Source: Desulfatirhabdium butyrativorans DSM 18734
GTDB taxonomy: Bacteria > Desulfobacterota > Desulfobacteria > Desulfobacterales > Desulfatirhabdiaceae
DNA length: 64,000 nt
Assembly: GCF_000429925.1 (NCBI RefSeq)
Contig: NZ_AUCU01000024.1
Location: forward strand, 21,215 to 85,214
Direction: 5' to 3'
Within the stretch, counting starts at the first letter, position 1. Every line of letters begins with the position of its first letter. The notes beneath the pieces are model-generated. The model had not been told where the DNA came from, made no database searches, and saw only the letters and a list, made by a program, of their open reading frames with translations. The position numbers and the translations under genes were made by a program. Positions 1 through 10,217 of the stretch are shown piece by piece.

Positions 1-1503
1 TTGGCTATCGCCCTGGCAGCAGCGGCAGGCAACAAGAAAGCGATGCCGCAGGGCAATCCGGCTGAAGATTTCTATCTGTCCAATTACATTTTAGGTCCGG
101 GAGACAAGCTGGAAATACGGGTTTACCGAAATGACGATCTCGATTTTACCCAGCAGATCGATTCGTCGGGCATGATCAGCTATCCCCTTTTAGGCGATCT
201 GCATGTAGCCGGACTGACACCAAACGAACTGAAAAAGAAATTGACTATCGGGCTTTCGAAATTTCTGAAGGATCCGCAGGTCATGGTCAATCTCACCGCC
301 TACCAGAGCAATATCATAACCGTCATCGGGAATGTCAATTCCCCTGGTGTGATCTCCATCGATCATCAGCCGAAACTGCTCGAAGTGATATCTCGTTCCG
401 GCGGATTTACTTCGGATGCCGATAAGGCAAACGTGATCGTCGTGCGAAAAAAGCAAACCGAATCGAGCGTAATGAAGCTGAACCTGAAAAAGGCTCTGGA
501 AGGCGACGCATCGCAGGATATTTGGTTGGTGAAGAATGACGTCGTCTATGTTCCATCGGACATGAACAAAGTGGTTGTTTTGGGAGAGGTGTCCAGTCCA
601 GGTAGTGTGGAACTGGAAAAAGAGATTAATGAAGCCCCAATGACGTTGGTTGAGGTTATCACGAAAGCGGGAGGTTTTGCTTCGAATGCGGATAAGTCCG
701 GTGTCGTTCTCATTCGGAAATCGGGCGCGGACCGGGTGGATACCCGGAAATACGATGTCAGAAAATTTCTGGAAAACGGCAACCTCGACCAGAATGCGCC
801 AGTTGGCAAGGGAGACATTGTGTTTGTTCCGAAGTTGGAGAGAAAGATCGTCGTGATGGGTGAAGTAACCAATCCGGGGGTGGTTGAATTCGATCGGAAC
901 ATGCATGTCGTTGAGGTGTTATCCAAATGCGGCGGTTTTACATCAAACGCCAACAAGAACAGCATCATGTTGATCCGGAAAAGCAAGGATACGCCTCAAT
1001 TCATGTCCTTGGATATCGAAAAGGCATTGGAGAAGGGTGAGGGGAACCAAAATGCGCTGCTTGAAGATGGCGATATGGTGTATGTCCCCAGAGACAGCAA
1101 GCGGGTCATTGTGTTGGGTGAAGTCAAAACGCCCGGATATTATACTTTTGTCACCTCCCTGACGTTGGTGGATGCCATCGGAAAATCGGGTGGGCTACTG
1201 GATACTGCGGATACGGAAAAGATCGTCCTCGTAAGGCAGGGGGCGACACAGGTCCTGAACGTCAAAAGCATTCTGCGCAACGGTGATATCGCGCAGAATA
1301 TTGCGCTGCAAAATGGCGATTTGATTTATGCCCCCCCGTCATCCATCGCTCAATTTGAAACTTTCCTGAGTCATATTACAAAAGTATTTTCGTCTGTAAC
1401 GCAAATTTATGCGCCCGTCATCTTATGGCCCCAATTCGTTTCCGGGCTGAAAAACGAATCCAACTCACCGACCTTTTCCATACCAGTTGGAGGGTCTCAG
1501 TAA
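1..1503 (+). CDS. Wza-like polysaccharide export protein with four SLBB-type repeats (5' end probably cut by window edge)
   Basis: Outer-membrane or periplasmic exporter component for capsule or exopolysaccharide. An N-terminal polysaccharide biosynthesis/export domain (about residues 28-105, 'LGPGDKLEIRVYRNDDL') is followed by four tandem SLBB-like units starting near residues 104, 189, 282 and 368, each opening with a variant of 'VVLGEVxxPG'. E. coli Wza has fewer such units, so the SLBB part is expanded. The frame is open from base 1 with a TTG codon there and no signal peptide or lipobox is visible, so the true start probably lies upstream of the window. A Wzc-like gene follows 14 bp later and a flippase and polymerase after that, which fits a Wzx/Wzy-type assembly locus. 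Family call is firm; the substrate is unknown. Confidence 0.88.
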   Translation: MAIALAAAAGNKKAMPQGNPAEDFYLSNYILGPGDKLEIRVYRNDDLDFTQQIDSSGMISYPLLGDLHVAGLTPNELKKKLTIGLSKFLKDPQVMVNLTAYQSNIITVIGNVNSPGVISIDHQPKLLEVISRSGGFTSDADKANVIVVRKKQTESSVMKLNLKKALEGDASQDIWLVKNDVVYVPSDMNKVVVLGEVSSPGSVELEKEINEAPMTLVEVITKAGGFASNADKSGVVLIRKSGADRVDTRKYDVRKFLENGNLDQNAPVGKGDIVFVPKLERKIVVMGEVTNPGVVEFDRNMHVVEVLSKCGGFTSNANKNSIMLIRKSKDTPQFMSLDIEKALEKGEGNQNALLEDGDMVYVPRDSKRVIVLGEVKTPGYYTFVTSLTLVDAIGKSGGLLDTADTEKIVLVRQGATQVLNVKSILRNGDIAQNIALQNGDLIYAPPSSIAQFETFLSHITKVFSSVTQIYAPVILWPQFVSGLKNESNSPTFSIPVGGSQ

Positions 1504-1517
1504 TCCGAGGGGAACCG

Positions 1518-3296
1518 ATGGAATTGCGGAAGTATTGGGAAGTGTTGTGGAGGAGAAGACGGCTCTTTCTGATGACGATGGGGGGGATCGTTCTGTTGAC
1601 GCTCATCTGGGCGTTTTCCGTATCCCCCATTTATCAGGCGACAACCAAAATCCTCGTCAAGATGCAGGATACCGCCAGCCTCATCAATTCAACGGTCCCT
1701 TCCGCGCTGGGCAAACTGGAATTCACGACATACAGCAATGCGGTGACAACCGTCATCGAAATGATTAAAACCCACGAAGCTTTGAACAACATGATTCATG
1801 ATATGGGATTGACGAAAAGGAATGGAAAACCTTTTTCCAGCGTCGAATTGCTCGATTCGAATCTGATCCATTTAACGTTCAATCCGATCGGCGTCCGAAT
1901 CCATCAAATCACGAATGCCGATATCATCGAGATAGACGGATTTTCACAAGATCCTGAACTTGCGGTCAGGTTATCGGATCAAATCACCGCACACGCGCTC
2001 CATGTTTTCAATCGACTGAATCGGGAGGCCATTGCTGCAGCGATTCGTGCCCTGGATGTGGAAATTAAAAGAATCGAGGAACTGATCCGGGATGCCGATG
2101 ACACAATTAAACGTTATAAGATCGATCATGATGCGGTCAATTTGAACGAGAAGATCGAAAATTATACCAGCAAGCTTGTTACCACAGAGATGTCCATCAT
2201 CAGTCTGTCTATCGAAAAAAAGGAAAGCCATCCGGATGTGAAAGCCGCGTTGGATCAGATTGCCTATCTCCGGAAGGAAATGAAAGGAATTCCAGAAAAA
2301 CAAACGGAAATATCCAGATTGCAAAGAATGCAATCTGCATTGAACGATCTGTATATCGCCCTGATCGGGGATTTGGAAAAGGCAAAGCTGATGCACTCGC
2401 TGAGCATTGCCAACATTGCGGTCGTCGATCGGGCCAGTATTCCGGATGCCATGAAGAAATATTATATTTATTTTCCAAAGAAAAAAGTGATGCTTTTGCT
2501 CTCGATGATTATCGGAAGCTTTTTGGGAGTCATTAGTGTATTCATGGCGGAGTATCTGGATGATACGGTAAAGAATGCCAATGAACTGCAGGTATGGACG
2601 AAACGGAAAGTTCTTGCTGCCATCCCCTGGTCGGACAGGCCCGGACATCTGGGTGAGAATGGGATGCTTCAGGCTGTAAACGACATGTGGCTTGCGATCC
2701 TGCTCGAAATGAAACAGCAGGCGAAGATGGATGAGCCAAGAGTGATCTGTTTCACCAGTTATGGCGTCAATGAAGGGAAAAGCACAGTTGCCGCTCATCT
2801 TGGGTTTCTCCTTGCCAAAATCGGGTACAAGACGCTCCTGGTTGATTTTAATTTTGCTCATCCTTCCTTGCCTGAATTATTGCGCAACCACAACGCGGCA
2901 GAGCCATATGAAGGAAATGGTACATCATCCCGGGTTGTCTCCGGGGATATGAAGAAGGATCCTTTTGAGATCAGCAAAACGGATATCAATAACCTGTTTG
3001 CTCTGCATCCTGGTTCTGCAAGTCCTGACCAACCGTTGATCATGGGAAATTACCGATCCATTCTGGATGCGATTGGTATGGCAAAAGAGAAATTCGATAA
3101 AATGGTGATTGATCTGTCGGCTTTGAATGTCTGCAAGTATCCTTCCTTCATTGCTGGCGAAAGCGATATGACGATATTGGTTGTCGAAGCCCGGAAGCAC
3201 CGGATGGAGCATATCCTGTGGGCTCTACAGGACTTGCAGGAATCCGGCGTGCAGACCGGGGCGGTCCTGAACAAGTATAAAAGTGATGCTTCCTGA
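1518..3296 (+). CDS. Wzc/ExoP-like polysaccharide co-polymerase with degenerate tyrosine-kinase-like ATPase domain
   Basis: Inner-membrane chain-length regulator of polysaccharide export, 592 aa. The ATG at 1518 is preceded by GAGGGGAACCG; the longer frame from 1425 overlaps the upstream gene and is not used. A Wzz domain is bracketed by membrane segments near residues 16-38 and 323-345, with coiled-coil sequence between. The C-terminal P-loop domain has a BY-kinase-like Walker A ('SYGVNEGKST'), but the Walker A' region reads 'LLVDFNFAHP' without the usual second Asp and Arg, the Walker B region reads 'MVIDLSALN', and there is no C-terminal tyrosine cluster. Membership of the family is clear. 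Loss of kinase activity is inferred from these motifs. Confidence 0.86.
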   Translation: MELRKYWEVLWRRRRLFLMTMGGIVLLTLIWAFSVSPIYQATTKILVKMQDTASLINSTVPSALGKLEFTTYSNAVTTVIEMIKTHEALNNMIHDMGLTKRNGKPFSSVELLDSNLIHLTFNPIGVRIHQITNADIIEIDGFSQDPELAVRLSDQITAHALHVFNRLNREAIAAAIRALDVEIKRIEELIRDADDTIKRYKIDHDAVNLNEKIENYTSKLVTTEMSIISLSIEKKESHPDVKAALDQIAYLRKEMKGIPEKQTEISRLQRMQSALNDLYIALIGDLEKAKLMHSLSIANIAVVDRASIPDAMKKYYIYFPKKKVMLLLSMIIGSFLGVISVFMAEYLDDTVKNANELQVWTKRKVLAAIPWSDRPGHLGENGMLQAVNDMWLAILLEMKQQAKMDEPRVICFTSYGVNEGKSTVAAHLGFLLAKIGYKTLLVDFNFAHPSLPELLRNHNAAEPYEGNGTSSRVVSGDMKKDPFEISKTDINNLFALHPGSASPDQPLIMGNYRSILDAIGMAKEKFDKMVIDLSALNVCKYPSFIAGESDMTILVVEARKHRMEHILWALQDLQESGVQTGAVLNKYKSDAS

Positions 3297-3366
3297 AACA
3301 GGGGATTGCAGGACAACGCTTCCGTCGGCCCAGCCCAGGCTTGAAAATGGATTTCCGTTCAGGCAC
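3288..3366. repeat. Palindromic element copy a (degenerate)
   Basis: The right arm ATTTCCGTTCAGGCAC (3351-3366) matches the family end exactly. The left arm, TTCCTGAAACAGGGG, is diverged and contains the stop codon of the Wzc-like gene (TGA 3294-3296). It lies between the co-polymerase and flippase genes, so those two are not tightly coupled. Longer frames for the flippase starting at 3283 read through this element and are not believed. Confidence 0.7.
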
Positions 3367-3405
3367 TCATCGATATTTCGATGCATTCATGAGGATATCC
3401 GGAAA

Positions 3406-4833
3406 ATGCAAAGCCGTCCGTTGGCACGAATTACCAAGAATTCAATCGTCGGATTTGTTGAGAAGGTGGTTGAAATAGCTGCAGGGCTCATTACGGTTTC
3501 GATTCTTGCTCGGTACCTGGATGTCGAGATGTTCGGATTGTATACGCTGATCGTGACTTTCGCAGGGATGATGCTTGCGCTTTGCAGTGTGGGCCTGGAT
3601 CGTATCATGGTCAGAGATATTGCAAGCGACCGGATCAACTATCTTTCCTATATCCAGGATGTCAAAGGTGCAAGACTGATCCTGGCCGGAATCAGTCTTG
3701 CGATGATTCTGATCATGGCTGTTCCGATGGGAATCGACAGCAGGCTAGCCGTTGCTGCCCTGCTGGTATTTTCGGCGTCGGAAACCATGTCGATGTACAC
3801 CAATATTTATATGTCGGTTTTCAAGGCGTTCGAAAAAATGGAGTACAATACGTTCATCACAAGCATAGCCAAGCTGCTGACAATTTCCGGGCTGGTTATT
3901 GTGGTGTATCATAATTTGGGATTCATGGGGATTTTTATATCTATCGCTGCTGGTACGCTGGCCAAGGCCATCATGACCACCTCTTTATTTCAGAAAAAAT
4001 ATAGCCGAAATGACATTCCGATATCTTTCGCTCATTCAGGCAAGATCGTCAAAGATTCCCTAATGATTGCTGCCTCCACGTTTTTTGCCATAGCCAGCAT
4101 TCGGATGGGAGTATTCTTGTTGCAGGCTTTCGGGACACTGAAGGATGTGGCCTATTTTCAGGCTGCCAATGTTTTGCTTGTCCAGCTTCAACCCGCGGCC
4201 TATGTCATTGCCATGGCGCTTTATCCGGCCATCGCAAGCCGCAAATACGAAGGGGATTTGCTGCAAAAAGCCGCTACTTTCATCTTCATTGTCAGCCTGC
4301 CTTTGATGGGTTTGGGTTTTTTTTATGGCGACCAATTGATATTGCTGGTGTATGGCTGGAAATACTTGGAGGCCGTTCCAGCAATGAAAATTCTGATCCT
4401 TTCTGTAACCGTCACGTTTCTCGCGCATCTTCTGGAAATTGCTTTGTTGGTTGAATATCGGCAAAAGCTGCTGACGTTGGCCTGGGGAACGGCATTTTTT
4501 GTCAATATCCTGCTGGGTATGGCCGTTGTTCCGCAATACGGTCTGATAGGATGCGCAACGGTGATGACCATTTCGTATGTCGTTTTGTTTTGTATGCTTT
4601 ATTGTTTTGTTCAAAAATATACCGCTTTTTCAATATCCTATCGAATATTTATCAAGCCCGTGGCTGGATTTCTTGTGATGCTATTGTTTCTGTTTAGCGC
4701 CTCCAATAACCAATCGCAAGGAGTTGGGGAAATACTCATCTATATGGTTGCTTCATTGATTTTATATGGATTGATGTTGTTCCTGTTACGGGTATTTCCG
4801 TTTCCCTGGAAAAAGCGTTCGGTTGAAATATAA
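3406..4833 (+). CDS. Wzx-like lipid-linked oligosaccharide flippase
   Basis: Multi-pass membrane protein of the polysaccharide synthesis (MATE/MOP) superfamily, 475 aa, about 12-14 hydrophobic segments across the full length. The opening stretch 'SIVGFVEKVVEIAAGLITVS' followed by 'ILARYLDVEMFGLYTLIV' is typical of Wzx/RfbX proteins. The ATG at 3406 is chosen because the in-frame codons before it lie in the palindromic element just upstream. It would flip undecaprenyl-linked repeat units across the inner membrane for polymerisation by the protein encoded at 5011. The following 177 bp (4834-5010) is AT-rich and shows no gene or clear site. Confidence 0.85.
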   Translation: MQSRPLARITKNSIVGFVEKVVEIAAGLITVSILARYLDVEMFGLYTLIVTFAGMMLALCSVGLDRIMVRDIASDRINYLSYIQDVKGARLILAGISLAMILIMAVPMGIDSRLAVAALLVFSASETMSMYTNIYMSVFKAFEKMEYNTFITSIAKLLTISGLVIVVYHNLGFMGIFISIAAGTLAKAIMTTSLFQKKYSRNDIPISFAHSGKIVKDSLMIAASTFFAIASIRMGVFLLQAFGTLKDVAYFQAANVLLVQLQPAAYVIAMALYPAIASRKYEGDLLQKAATFIFIVSLPLMGLGFFYGDQLILLVYGWKYLEAVPAMKILILSVTVTFLAHLLEIALLVEYRQKLLTLAWGTAFFVNILLGMAVVPQYGLIGCATVMTISYVVLFCMLYCFVQKYTAFSISYRIFIKPVAGFLVMLLFLFSASNNQSQGVGEILIYMVASLILYGLMLFLLRVFPFPWKKRSVEI

Positions 4834-5010
4834 TGGGTTTAAAAAGCGTTGCATCGGCCAAGGCGTGGTTCGGAATGATTTTGTGCAATTGAGTGAACGG
4901 GCTTTTGTTCTTCAATAGGCTGCAATGGATGATAAAAAAGGACTTTTCTGGGTTGAGGCGTGGTCGTTCCTATCGTTTCAGGATATTAATGATACTGTAG
5001 TAGGCTGAAG

Positions 5011-6534
5011 ATGGATGATTCCATTGGGAAAAAGGTGAGTCCCGGACTTTTTATTGGCGTATTCGTTACGATTGGCGCGTTTATGACCGCCTTTTGTTCC
5101 GTAGGCCTGAATTCCAGGGATTATTTCTTCATGATTTCAGGTATCATTTTCCTGGTTCTCATCCCATTGCTGCTGGCAAATTACCGGTATGCTGCGTATT
5201 TGTTGATTGTGATTTTTCCAATCGAAAACATATCATTTATATACGAGATATCTTCTTATAAATATGACACGATCAGAATCTCGATCCTCGATATTTATCT
5301 TTTGCTTGCACTACTTTGTTTATTCATTTTTAAGAGTACCAATAAAAGTGACGCCTTTTCAAAAGATGTACCATATCCGGGATATGGGCTACTGTTGTTT
5401 GTAAGCTTCCTGTTCTTCTGTGCCGTATCGATAATGTGGGCGCCACATTTAGTGCTCAGTTTCTACCATGTATTCCGATTGATGATGAATTCAGTGATGT
5501 TTTGGATCATTGTCACCCAGCTTACGGATGGGCGGGACTTGGTGAGGGCGGTCAAGATCATCATTGCCACTTCGGTAGTATCGGCTATTGGGATGCTGAT
5601 CAGCATGCTTCCATTGTGGAATATTTCAGAAACATTTTCGATTTCAGATCGGTTCATGATGGAAGTCAGCTTCCTGACGTACCAGACAAAAGCAGCATGT
5701 TTCCTACCCAATAAATCCGGTGTCATATTGCTCATCATTGGAACACTGCTTTCTTTTGGAATGTTGAGCCAGGCAACTGAAAGAAAGGAAAGGCATGTTC
5801 TTTTCTGGATTATTTTACTGTTGATTTTCACGGCGTTTCATACCATGGCGCGAGCACCTGTTCTGTCGCTTTTCATCGCCGTTATTTTGCTTTTTCTTTC
5901 TTTGAAAACGTTCAGAATGCATATTGTCAAAAACTTGGCCATTTTCATTCTGATGGTGCTAATCCTCTTCGGCCTGTTCGCCGTTTCCCATTCCTATGTT
6001 GTAAGTATCGCAAAAAGCCATTATCAGTCGGAACCCATTCAGTCGGAACGTGCCTTGCGAGATCGGCTGATCATCTGGGGGAGGGCTCTAACGGCTATGG
6101 AGGAGAACAATGCATACTGGTTGGGATTGGGTCCTGGAGCCGGGACATTTTATGAAAATCCGGAAGCCCATGTGCATAACATTGTTTTTTCCATATTTGT
6201 CGATTTTGGATTTCTCGGATTTGGTGTTTTCTCGATTATTCTCTTGTCCTCATTGAAATCTTTTTATGCAGGCTGGTGGACGTTAAGAGATTCCCTGATG
6301 AAAGCGCTTTTCCTGTCGGCCGCAGCTGGTATAGTAAGCATTGCTATTTCCGGAATGCTGGATTATGACTATAATTTCAATCTGTTGTGGTATGCTGCGG
6401 CAATCTGTTGCGCCATTTATCGGAATGCTATCCGAACCCCTTCTTTTCGGGGAAGGGATGTAAAGATGGACCAATCTGTCTTTTTTGAGCACCCTTCATG
6501 CCAAAACCAAATTCAAAGAAGATGCGCAGGGTAA
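5011..6534 (+). CDS. O-antigen ligase/Wzy-like polymerase family membrane protein
   Basis: 507-aa polytopic membrane protein with about 10-12 transmembrane segments and a large periplasmic loop near residues 330-390. The loop contains an arginine and 'WGRALTAMEENNAYWLGLGPG', resembling the Wzy_C/RfaL loop ('G.G.G' followed by 'HNIVFSIFVDFGFLGF'). This pattern is shared by O-antigen ligases and Wzy polymerases, which cannot be told apart by eye. Its position after the flippase favours a polymerase or ligase acting on the same glycan. The extreme C-terminus (from about residue 485) is hydrophilic. Confidence 0.78.
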   Translation: MDDSIGKKVSPGLFIGVFVTIGAFMTAFCSVGLNSRDYFFMISGIIFLVLIPLLLANYRYAAYLLIVIFPIENISFIYEISSYKYDTIRISILDIYLLLALLCLFIFKSTNKSDAFSKDVPYPGYGLLLFVSFLFFCAVSIMWAPHLVLSFYHVFRLMMNSVMFWIIVTQLTDGRDLVRAVKIIIATSVVSAIGMLISMLPLWNISETFSISDRFMMEVSFLTYQTKAACFLPNKSGVILLIIGTLLSFGMLSQATERKERHVLFWIILLLIFTAFHTMARAPVLSLFIAVILLFLSLKTFRMHIVKNLAIFILMVLILFGLFAVSHSYVVSIAKSHYQSEPIQSERALRDRLIIWGRALTAMEENNAYWLGLGPGAGTFYENPEAHVHNIVFSIFVDFGFLGFGVFSIILLSSLKSFYAGWWTLRDSLMKALFLSAAAGIVSIAISGMLDYDYNFNLLWYAAAICCAIYRNAIRTPSFRGRDVKMDQSVFFEHPSCQNQIQRRCAG

Positions 6535-6573
6535 AAAGGGGCGGTAAGGCATCGTCCAATCGGGGATAATTTC

Positions 6574-7890
6574 ATGACGATGATGGAAATGATCAGGGAG
6601 CATAAACGGATATTGCTCTTTTTGTTTGTTGCGGCTTTTGCTTTGCGGGCGGCTTATCTGATTCTGATGGCAGTCGTGTTCGATTACCGGATTCTGGCGC
6701 GTGATTATGAGTATGGCGTCATTGCAAACTCCTTGATTGCGGGTAAGGGATACAGTGTGCCGTTGGCCGAGTTCGTTGAAAACGAGGGGGCAATCCATAA
6801 TCTGGATCATTACAGACCGACAGCATACCATCTGCCTTTTTACCCAATGATGCTGGCAGCCGTTTATGGTTTAAGTGAAAGCCCGTTGTCAAAGCATATC
6901 GTTATGTGGATTCAAGCCGTTGTTGGTTCATTTACATGCCTGATTCTCTATCTGGTTGCATACGAGCTGTATCGGGACAAATGGACGGCCCTCATTGCAG
7001 GGATTATTATGACGGTTTATCCAACATTTATTGTGCATGTCTCAAGCTTGGTGCCAGAAACACTGTTGTTGTTCTGGTTCTCGTTGAGCATGCTCGGTTT
7101 GCTTGTACTCAGAAATGATGGCGGCTGGGGCAACGCAATTCTTACCGGAATATTTCTGGGAGTATCTATTTTAACCTCCAATGTTCTTGTTCCCATCATT
7201 CCCTCCTTGTTGATATGGCTGTTTGTATCAATGAATGGGACAGCCAAAACGAAAAGTTTTCGGATAATGGCGCTCGTCTTCACCATGTCATTCGTGATTG
7301 CTCCACTGCTTGTCCGAAACTTCATTGTTTTCGATATGTTTCCCCTGCTGAAATCGACAGCCGGAACGAATTTATGGCTTGGTAACAATCCTCTGGCGAC
7401 CGGGACATTTTATTTGCAGAACGGGGAGAAGGCCAGCACGATTTTGCCGAAAGCTTTCGTTGAAGCGCAGTGTCTTTCCGAAACGGAACAGGACCATATT
7501 CTCTATGAACAAGCGATGCGTTACATACAAAACAATCCGATACGGTTCATCAAACTGTTTTTAATCAAACTCTATTACTTTTTATGGTTTCCACCGGATC
7601 ATCTCCTGTCCAGGGAAGCCGGGATTCTGAAAAAGATTTCCATGGCCCCCTATATACTTCTATTGGCTGGATGCATGATCGGAATCTATATGGCCATAGG
7701 GAAATATCCAAAAGAAACATTTTTGCTGTGTGCTGTCATCTTGACGGTGGCCCTTCTGTATTCGGTCTTTATTGTCGGACATCCCAGATATCGGATGACA
7801 ATTGAGCCGTATATGATCATATTGTTGTCGTATGCCGTAAAAGCATGGATCGCAAAAACATCCTTGTTCAAGCAGCGACGATCCTCATGA
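6574..7890 (+). CDS. Polytopic GT-C type glycosyltransferase (PMT_2/ArnT-like)
   Basis: 438-aa integral membrane protein. The first transmembrane helix is followed by 'RDYEYGVIANSLIAGKGYS', a loop resembling the acidic catalytic loop of GT-C enzymes that use polyprenyl-phospho-sugars. About ten further hydrophobic segments follow. The ATG at 6574 has GGGGA upstream at a reasonable distance. Its end overlaps the next gene by 4 bp (ATGA). Possible substrates are polyprenyl-phosphate-linked sugars; the DprE-like set at 39822-42753 could supply one such donor, but nothing in the sequence links them directly. Confidence 0.72.
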   Translation: MTMMEMIREHKRILLFLFVAAFALRAAYLILMAVVFDYRILARDYEYGVIANSLIAGKGYSVPLAEFVENEGAIHNLDHYRPTAYHLPFYPMMLAAVYGLSESPLSKHIVMWIQAVVGSFTCLILYLVAYELYRDKWTALIAGIIMTVYPTFIVHVSSLVPETLLLFWFSLSMLGLLVLRNDGGWGNAILTGIFLGVSILTSNVLVPIIPSLLIWLFVSMNGTAKTKSFRIMALVFTMSFVIAPLLVRNFIVFDMFPLLKSTAGTNLWLGNNPLATGTFYLQNGEKASTILPKAFVEAQCLSETEQDHILYEQAMRYIQNNPIRFIKLFLIKLYYFLWFPPDHLLSREAGILKKISMAPYILLLAGCMIGIYMAIGKYPKETFLLCAVILTVALLYSVFIVGHPRYRMTIEPYMIILLSYAVKAWIAKTSLFKQRRSS

Positions 7891-8882
7891 GCAACCAGCA
7901 AAACCGTATTCATTACGCGTTGTTCGGTGCGGCGGCTTTCCTGTTGTCTCTATACTTTTCACATATGCATATCCTGATGTGCGACCAGGCGGAAAAGGCG
8001 TCATTGGACTTGCTTCTTACAAACAACGCGGATACCCCCTTCCAATATCGTGTTCTGGTTCCCTGGCTGGTGCAATCGGTATCGCGGTGGTTATCGCCAA
8101 ATCTCCTTTCACCGATTCAGATGTTCAGGATGGCGGAGTTCTTTTTCACGTTCTCCTTATGCATCGTATTCCGCAGTTATATCAACTTGTTCATCGAAGA
8201 TGCGATGCGATCAAGCGTATATGCGCTGTCCATTTTTCTTCTATTGCCCTATCAATACATATTTTACAGTCCATCTTTGCATTCGATATTTTATCCTTCC
8301 GATGTGCCATCCGTTTTCTTTTTCACACTCGGCTTGATCCTCATCTACAAAAAAAACTGGTTCCTGTATTATCCGATCTTTGCCATTGCGACCTTCAATC
8401 GGGAGACGACGATCTTTCTGGTTTTCATTTGCTGGATAACAGCCATCTCGAAAACGAACATGTTATCCGTTACCTCCCAATGTCTGGTTCAGATGGTTTT
8501 GTGGGTCCTGATTAAACAATTCCTGGCTGTTTTATATGCCGATAACCCCGGGCCTGGGTTTTTCGTCAATTTCATATCCACCAATTGGATGAAACTGGGT
8601 AATCCACTCAATGTGATCCGGATAGCAAGCAGTTTCTGCTTTGTCTGGGTGGCCGTTTTATATCGATTTTCATGTATTACCTCTGATTTTCTCAAAAGAA
8701 CTACATTCGTTATCTTTCCCTATCTAGTCGGAATGTTTATTGTTGGTAACATCATTGAGTTGCGCATTTTTGGAGAACTCATACCTGTGGTGTTGATAGT
8801 GTTTTGGGTAATCATCGATCGATCGCTCTTCCAGTTTCAAAATCAAACTCCATGTTTTTCAGAAGAGAAAGCTGAAAGATAA
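7887..8882 (+). CDS. Uncharacterised multi-pass membrane protein of the EPS locus
   Basis: 331 aa with around eight hydrophobic segments and no family I can name. The start is placed at the ATG at 7887, whose ATGA overlaps the previous stop; the longer frame from 7845 adds 14 residues inside the preceding gene. An early segment 'TPFQYRVLVPWLVQSV' after the first helix resembles the first extracytoplasmic loop of some GT-C-like membrane proteins, so a membrane glycosyltransferase is possible. Translational coupling to its neighbours suggests it works in the same glycan pathway. Confidence 0.6.
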   Translation: MSNQQNRIHYALFGAAAFLLSLYFSHMHILMCDQAEKASLDLLLTNNADTPFQYRVLVPWLVQSVSRWLSPNLLSPIQMFRMAEFFFTFSLCIVFRSYINLFIEDAMRSSVYALSIFLLLPYQYIFYSPSLHSIFYPSDVPSVFFFTLGLILIYKKNWFLYYPIFAIATFNRETTIFLVFICWITAISKTNMLSVTSQCLVQMVLWVLIKQFLAVLYADNPGPGFFVNFISTNWMKLGNPLNVIRIASSFCFVWVAVLYRFSCITSDFLKRTTFVIFPYLVGMFIVGNIIELRIFGELIPVVLIVFWVIIDRSLFQFQNQTPCFSEEKAER

Positions 8883-8885
8883 CCA

Positions 8886-10217
8886 GTGGAGCGGATCTAC
8901 AGATTTGGCGCATATATTTATATAATTGCCGTAATGATCGCGATTGTTGTACAGGATCACACGACGGTGCTTCCTCTCGGTCTCTTTAACCAGGATCGGA
9001 AGCTGTATGCGCTGGTTTCAAATTTATGTTTGACCGTCTCCATCGTGATGTTTGTGGTGCTGACGGTTGAGTTTTGGACACAAAGGCGGCTGAGGATAGG
9101 TAATTGGATAAGGGGGTGCCTGGCTTTTTTCATCATAACGGAACTTCTTGTTTTTTCAGCGGATCGAATTTTCGTGAGTGGAAATGCAAAGAGCCGACTC
9201 GGGGGACCGTATTATGAGCGGCAAACATCCCGTGGAACGTGGGTGATTCTAAAAAAACCTCATGCCGGTGGATGGCTTGCTTCCGAGGAGAACGCTAAAC
9301 TCAAAAAAGTCAGCGATCGTTTTCGCATTCTTTTTCTTGGAGATTCTTATACAGAAGGCAGTGGACATGGTAAGGATTGTAACTATCCAGATGTTGTTGA
9401 AAAAACAATTCAAAGCAAATTTGCAAATGTAGAGGTTATGAATGCCGGTGTCGCAGGCTATGGGCCGGTTGATGCCCTGAATCTACTGGAGTTTTTGGAG
9501 GAAGAAGGATACCGATTTGATTTGGTCGTATATAACATGTTTACAGAAAACGATTATACCGACAACCTGCCGCAGACCGAAAGGCGGGTTGTCGGAGGGA
9601 TGATATTCAGGTTCCCTCATTCCTGGTTTTTACGAACGATTCATCCGACCAACTCCTATCTTTTCCGTTACGTGTTGGTTATCTGGAAATTGAGTACTCT
9701 GCCCGAAGAGGCATCGAGTCCGATTTCGTTCCGGTCAGGAAAATGTGTATTTTCTCGAGAAGACTCCACCGAGGTTTCATCTTTTCTGAAAGCGTTTATT
9801 CGGGAGAGGCTGGAAGGGAATCGGATGGTGGCACAATCGGAACGAGCAAAGCGGGAAGTTATGGATGCGATCAGCGCCATGAAGGCTTGTGCAGGCAGGC
9901 TGGATATCCCTTTTATCATCGCAGTATTTCCGGATCGGGTGCTTGTTGATGGCAATATCCGACAACAGCTTCATATTGAATATGATAAGCTATGGCCATT
10001 GAAAGATCTGCAGACCCTGCTTTATCGGACATTTTCGAATACTCCGGTGGTGAGTGTTGAGAATGCTTTGCAGGGGCTTTCTGGAATGTACCGTTGGGAC
10101 GATACACATCTTTCCGATTTGGGAAATGTAACTGCAGGAAGTTATGTGGCTGAAAAGCTGGTTGAATTTCTTGCAAGGTCAACGAGCGTGCAGTTGGGTT
10201 CGGGCAAGGGACATTGA
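8886..10217 (+). CDS. Membrane-anchored SGNH/GDSL-type hydrolase or O-acyl transferase
   Basis: 443 aa with a GTG start at 8886. Three N-terminal membrane segments (about residues 8-90) precede an SGNH domain. Block I is 'LFLGDSYTEG' with the nucleophile Ser154, block II is 'MNAGVAGYG', the Asn region reads 'FTENDYTDN', and the final block is 'DDTHLSDLGN' with Asp405 and His408. Such domains in polysaccharide loci add or remove O-acyl groups on the glycan (AlgX/PatB-type roles). Which of these applies cannot be decided here. Its TGA overlaps the next ATG (TGATG). Confidence 0.75.
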   Translation: MERIYRFGAYIYIIAVMIAIVVQDHTTVLPLGLFNQDRKLYALVSNLCLTVSIVMFVVLTVEFWTQRRLRIGNWIRGCLAFFIITELLVFSADRIFVSGNAKSRLGGPYYERQTSRGTWVILKKPHAGGWLASEENAKLKKVSDRFRILFLGDSYTEGSGHGKDCNYPDVVEKTIQSKFANVEVMNAGVAGYGPVDALNLLEFLEEEGYRFDLVVYNMFTENDYTDNLPQTERRVVGGMIFRFPHSWFLRTIHPTNSYLFRYVLVIWKLSTLPEEASSPISFRSGKCVFSREDSTEVSSFLKAFIRERLEGNRMVAQSERAKREVMDAISAMKACAGRLDIPFIIAVFPDRVLVDGNIRQQLHIEYDKLWPLKDLQTLLYRTFSNTPVVSVENALQGLSGMYRWDDTHLSDLGNVTAGSYVAEKLVEFLARSTSVQLGSGKGH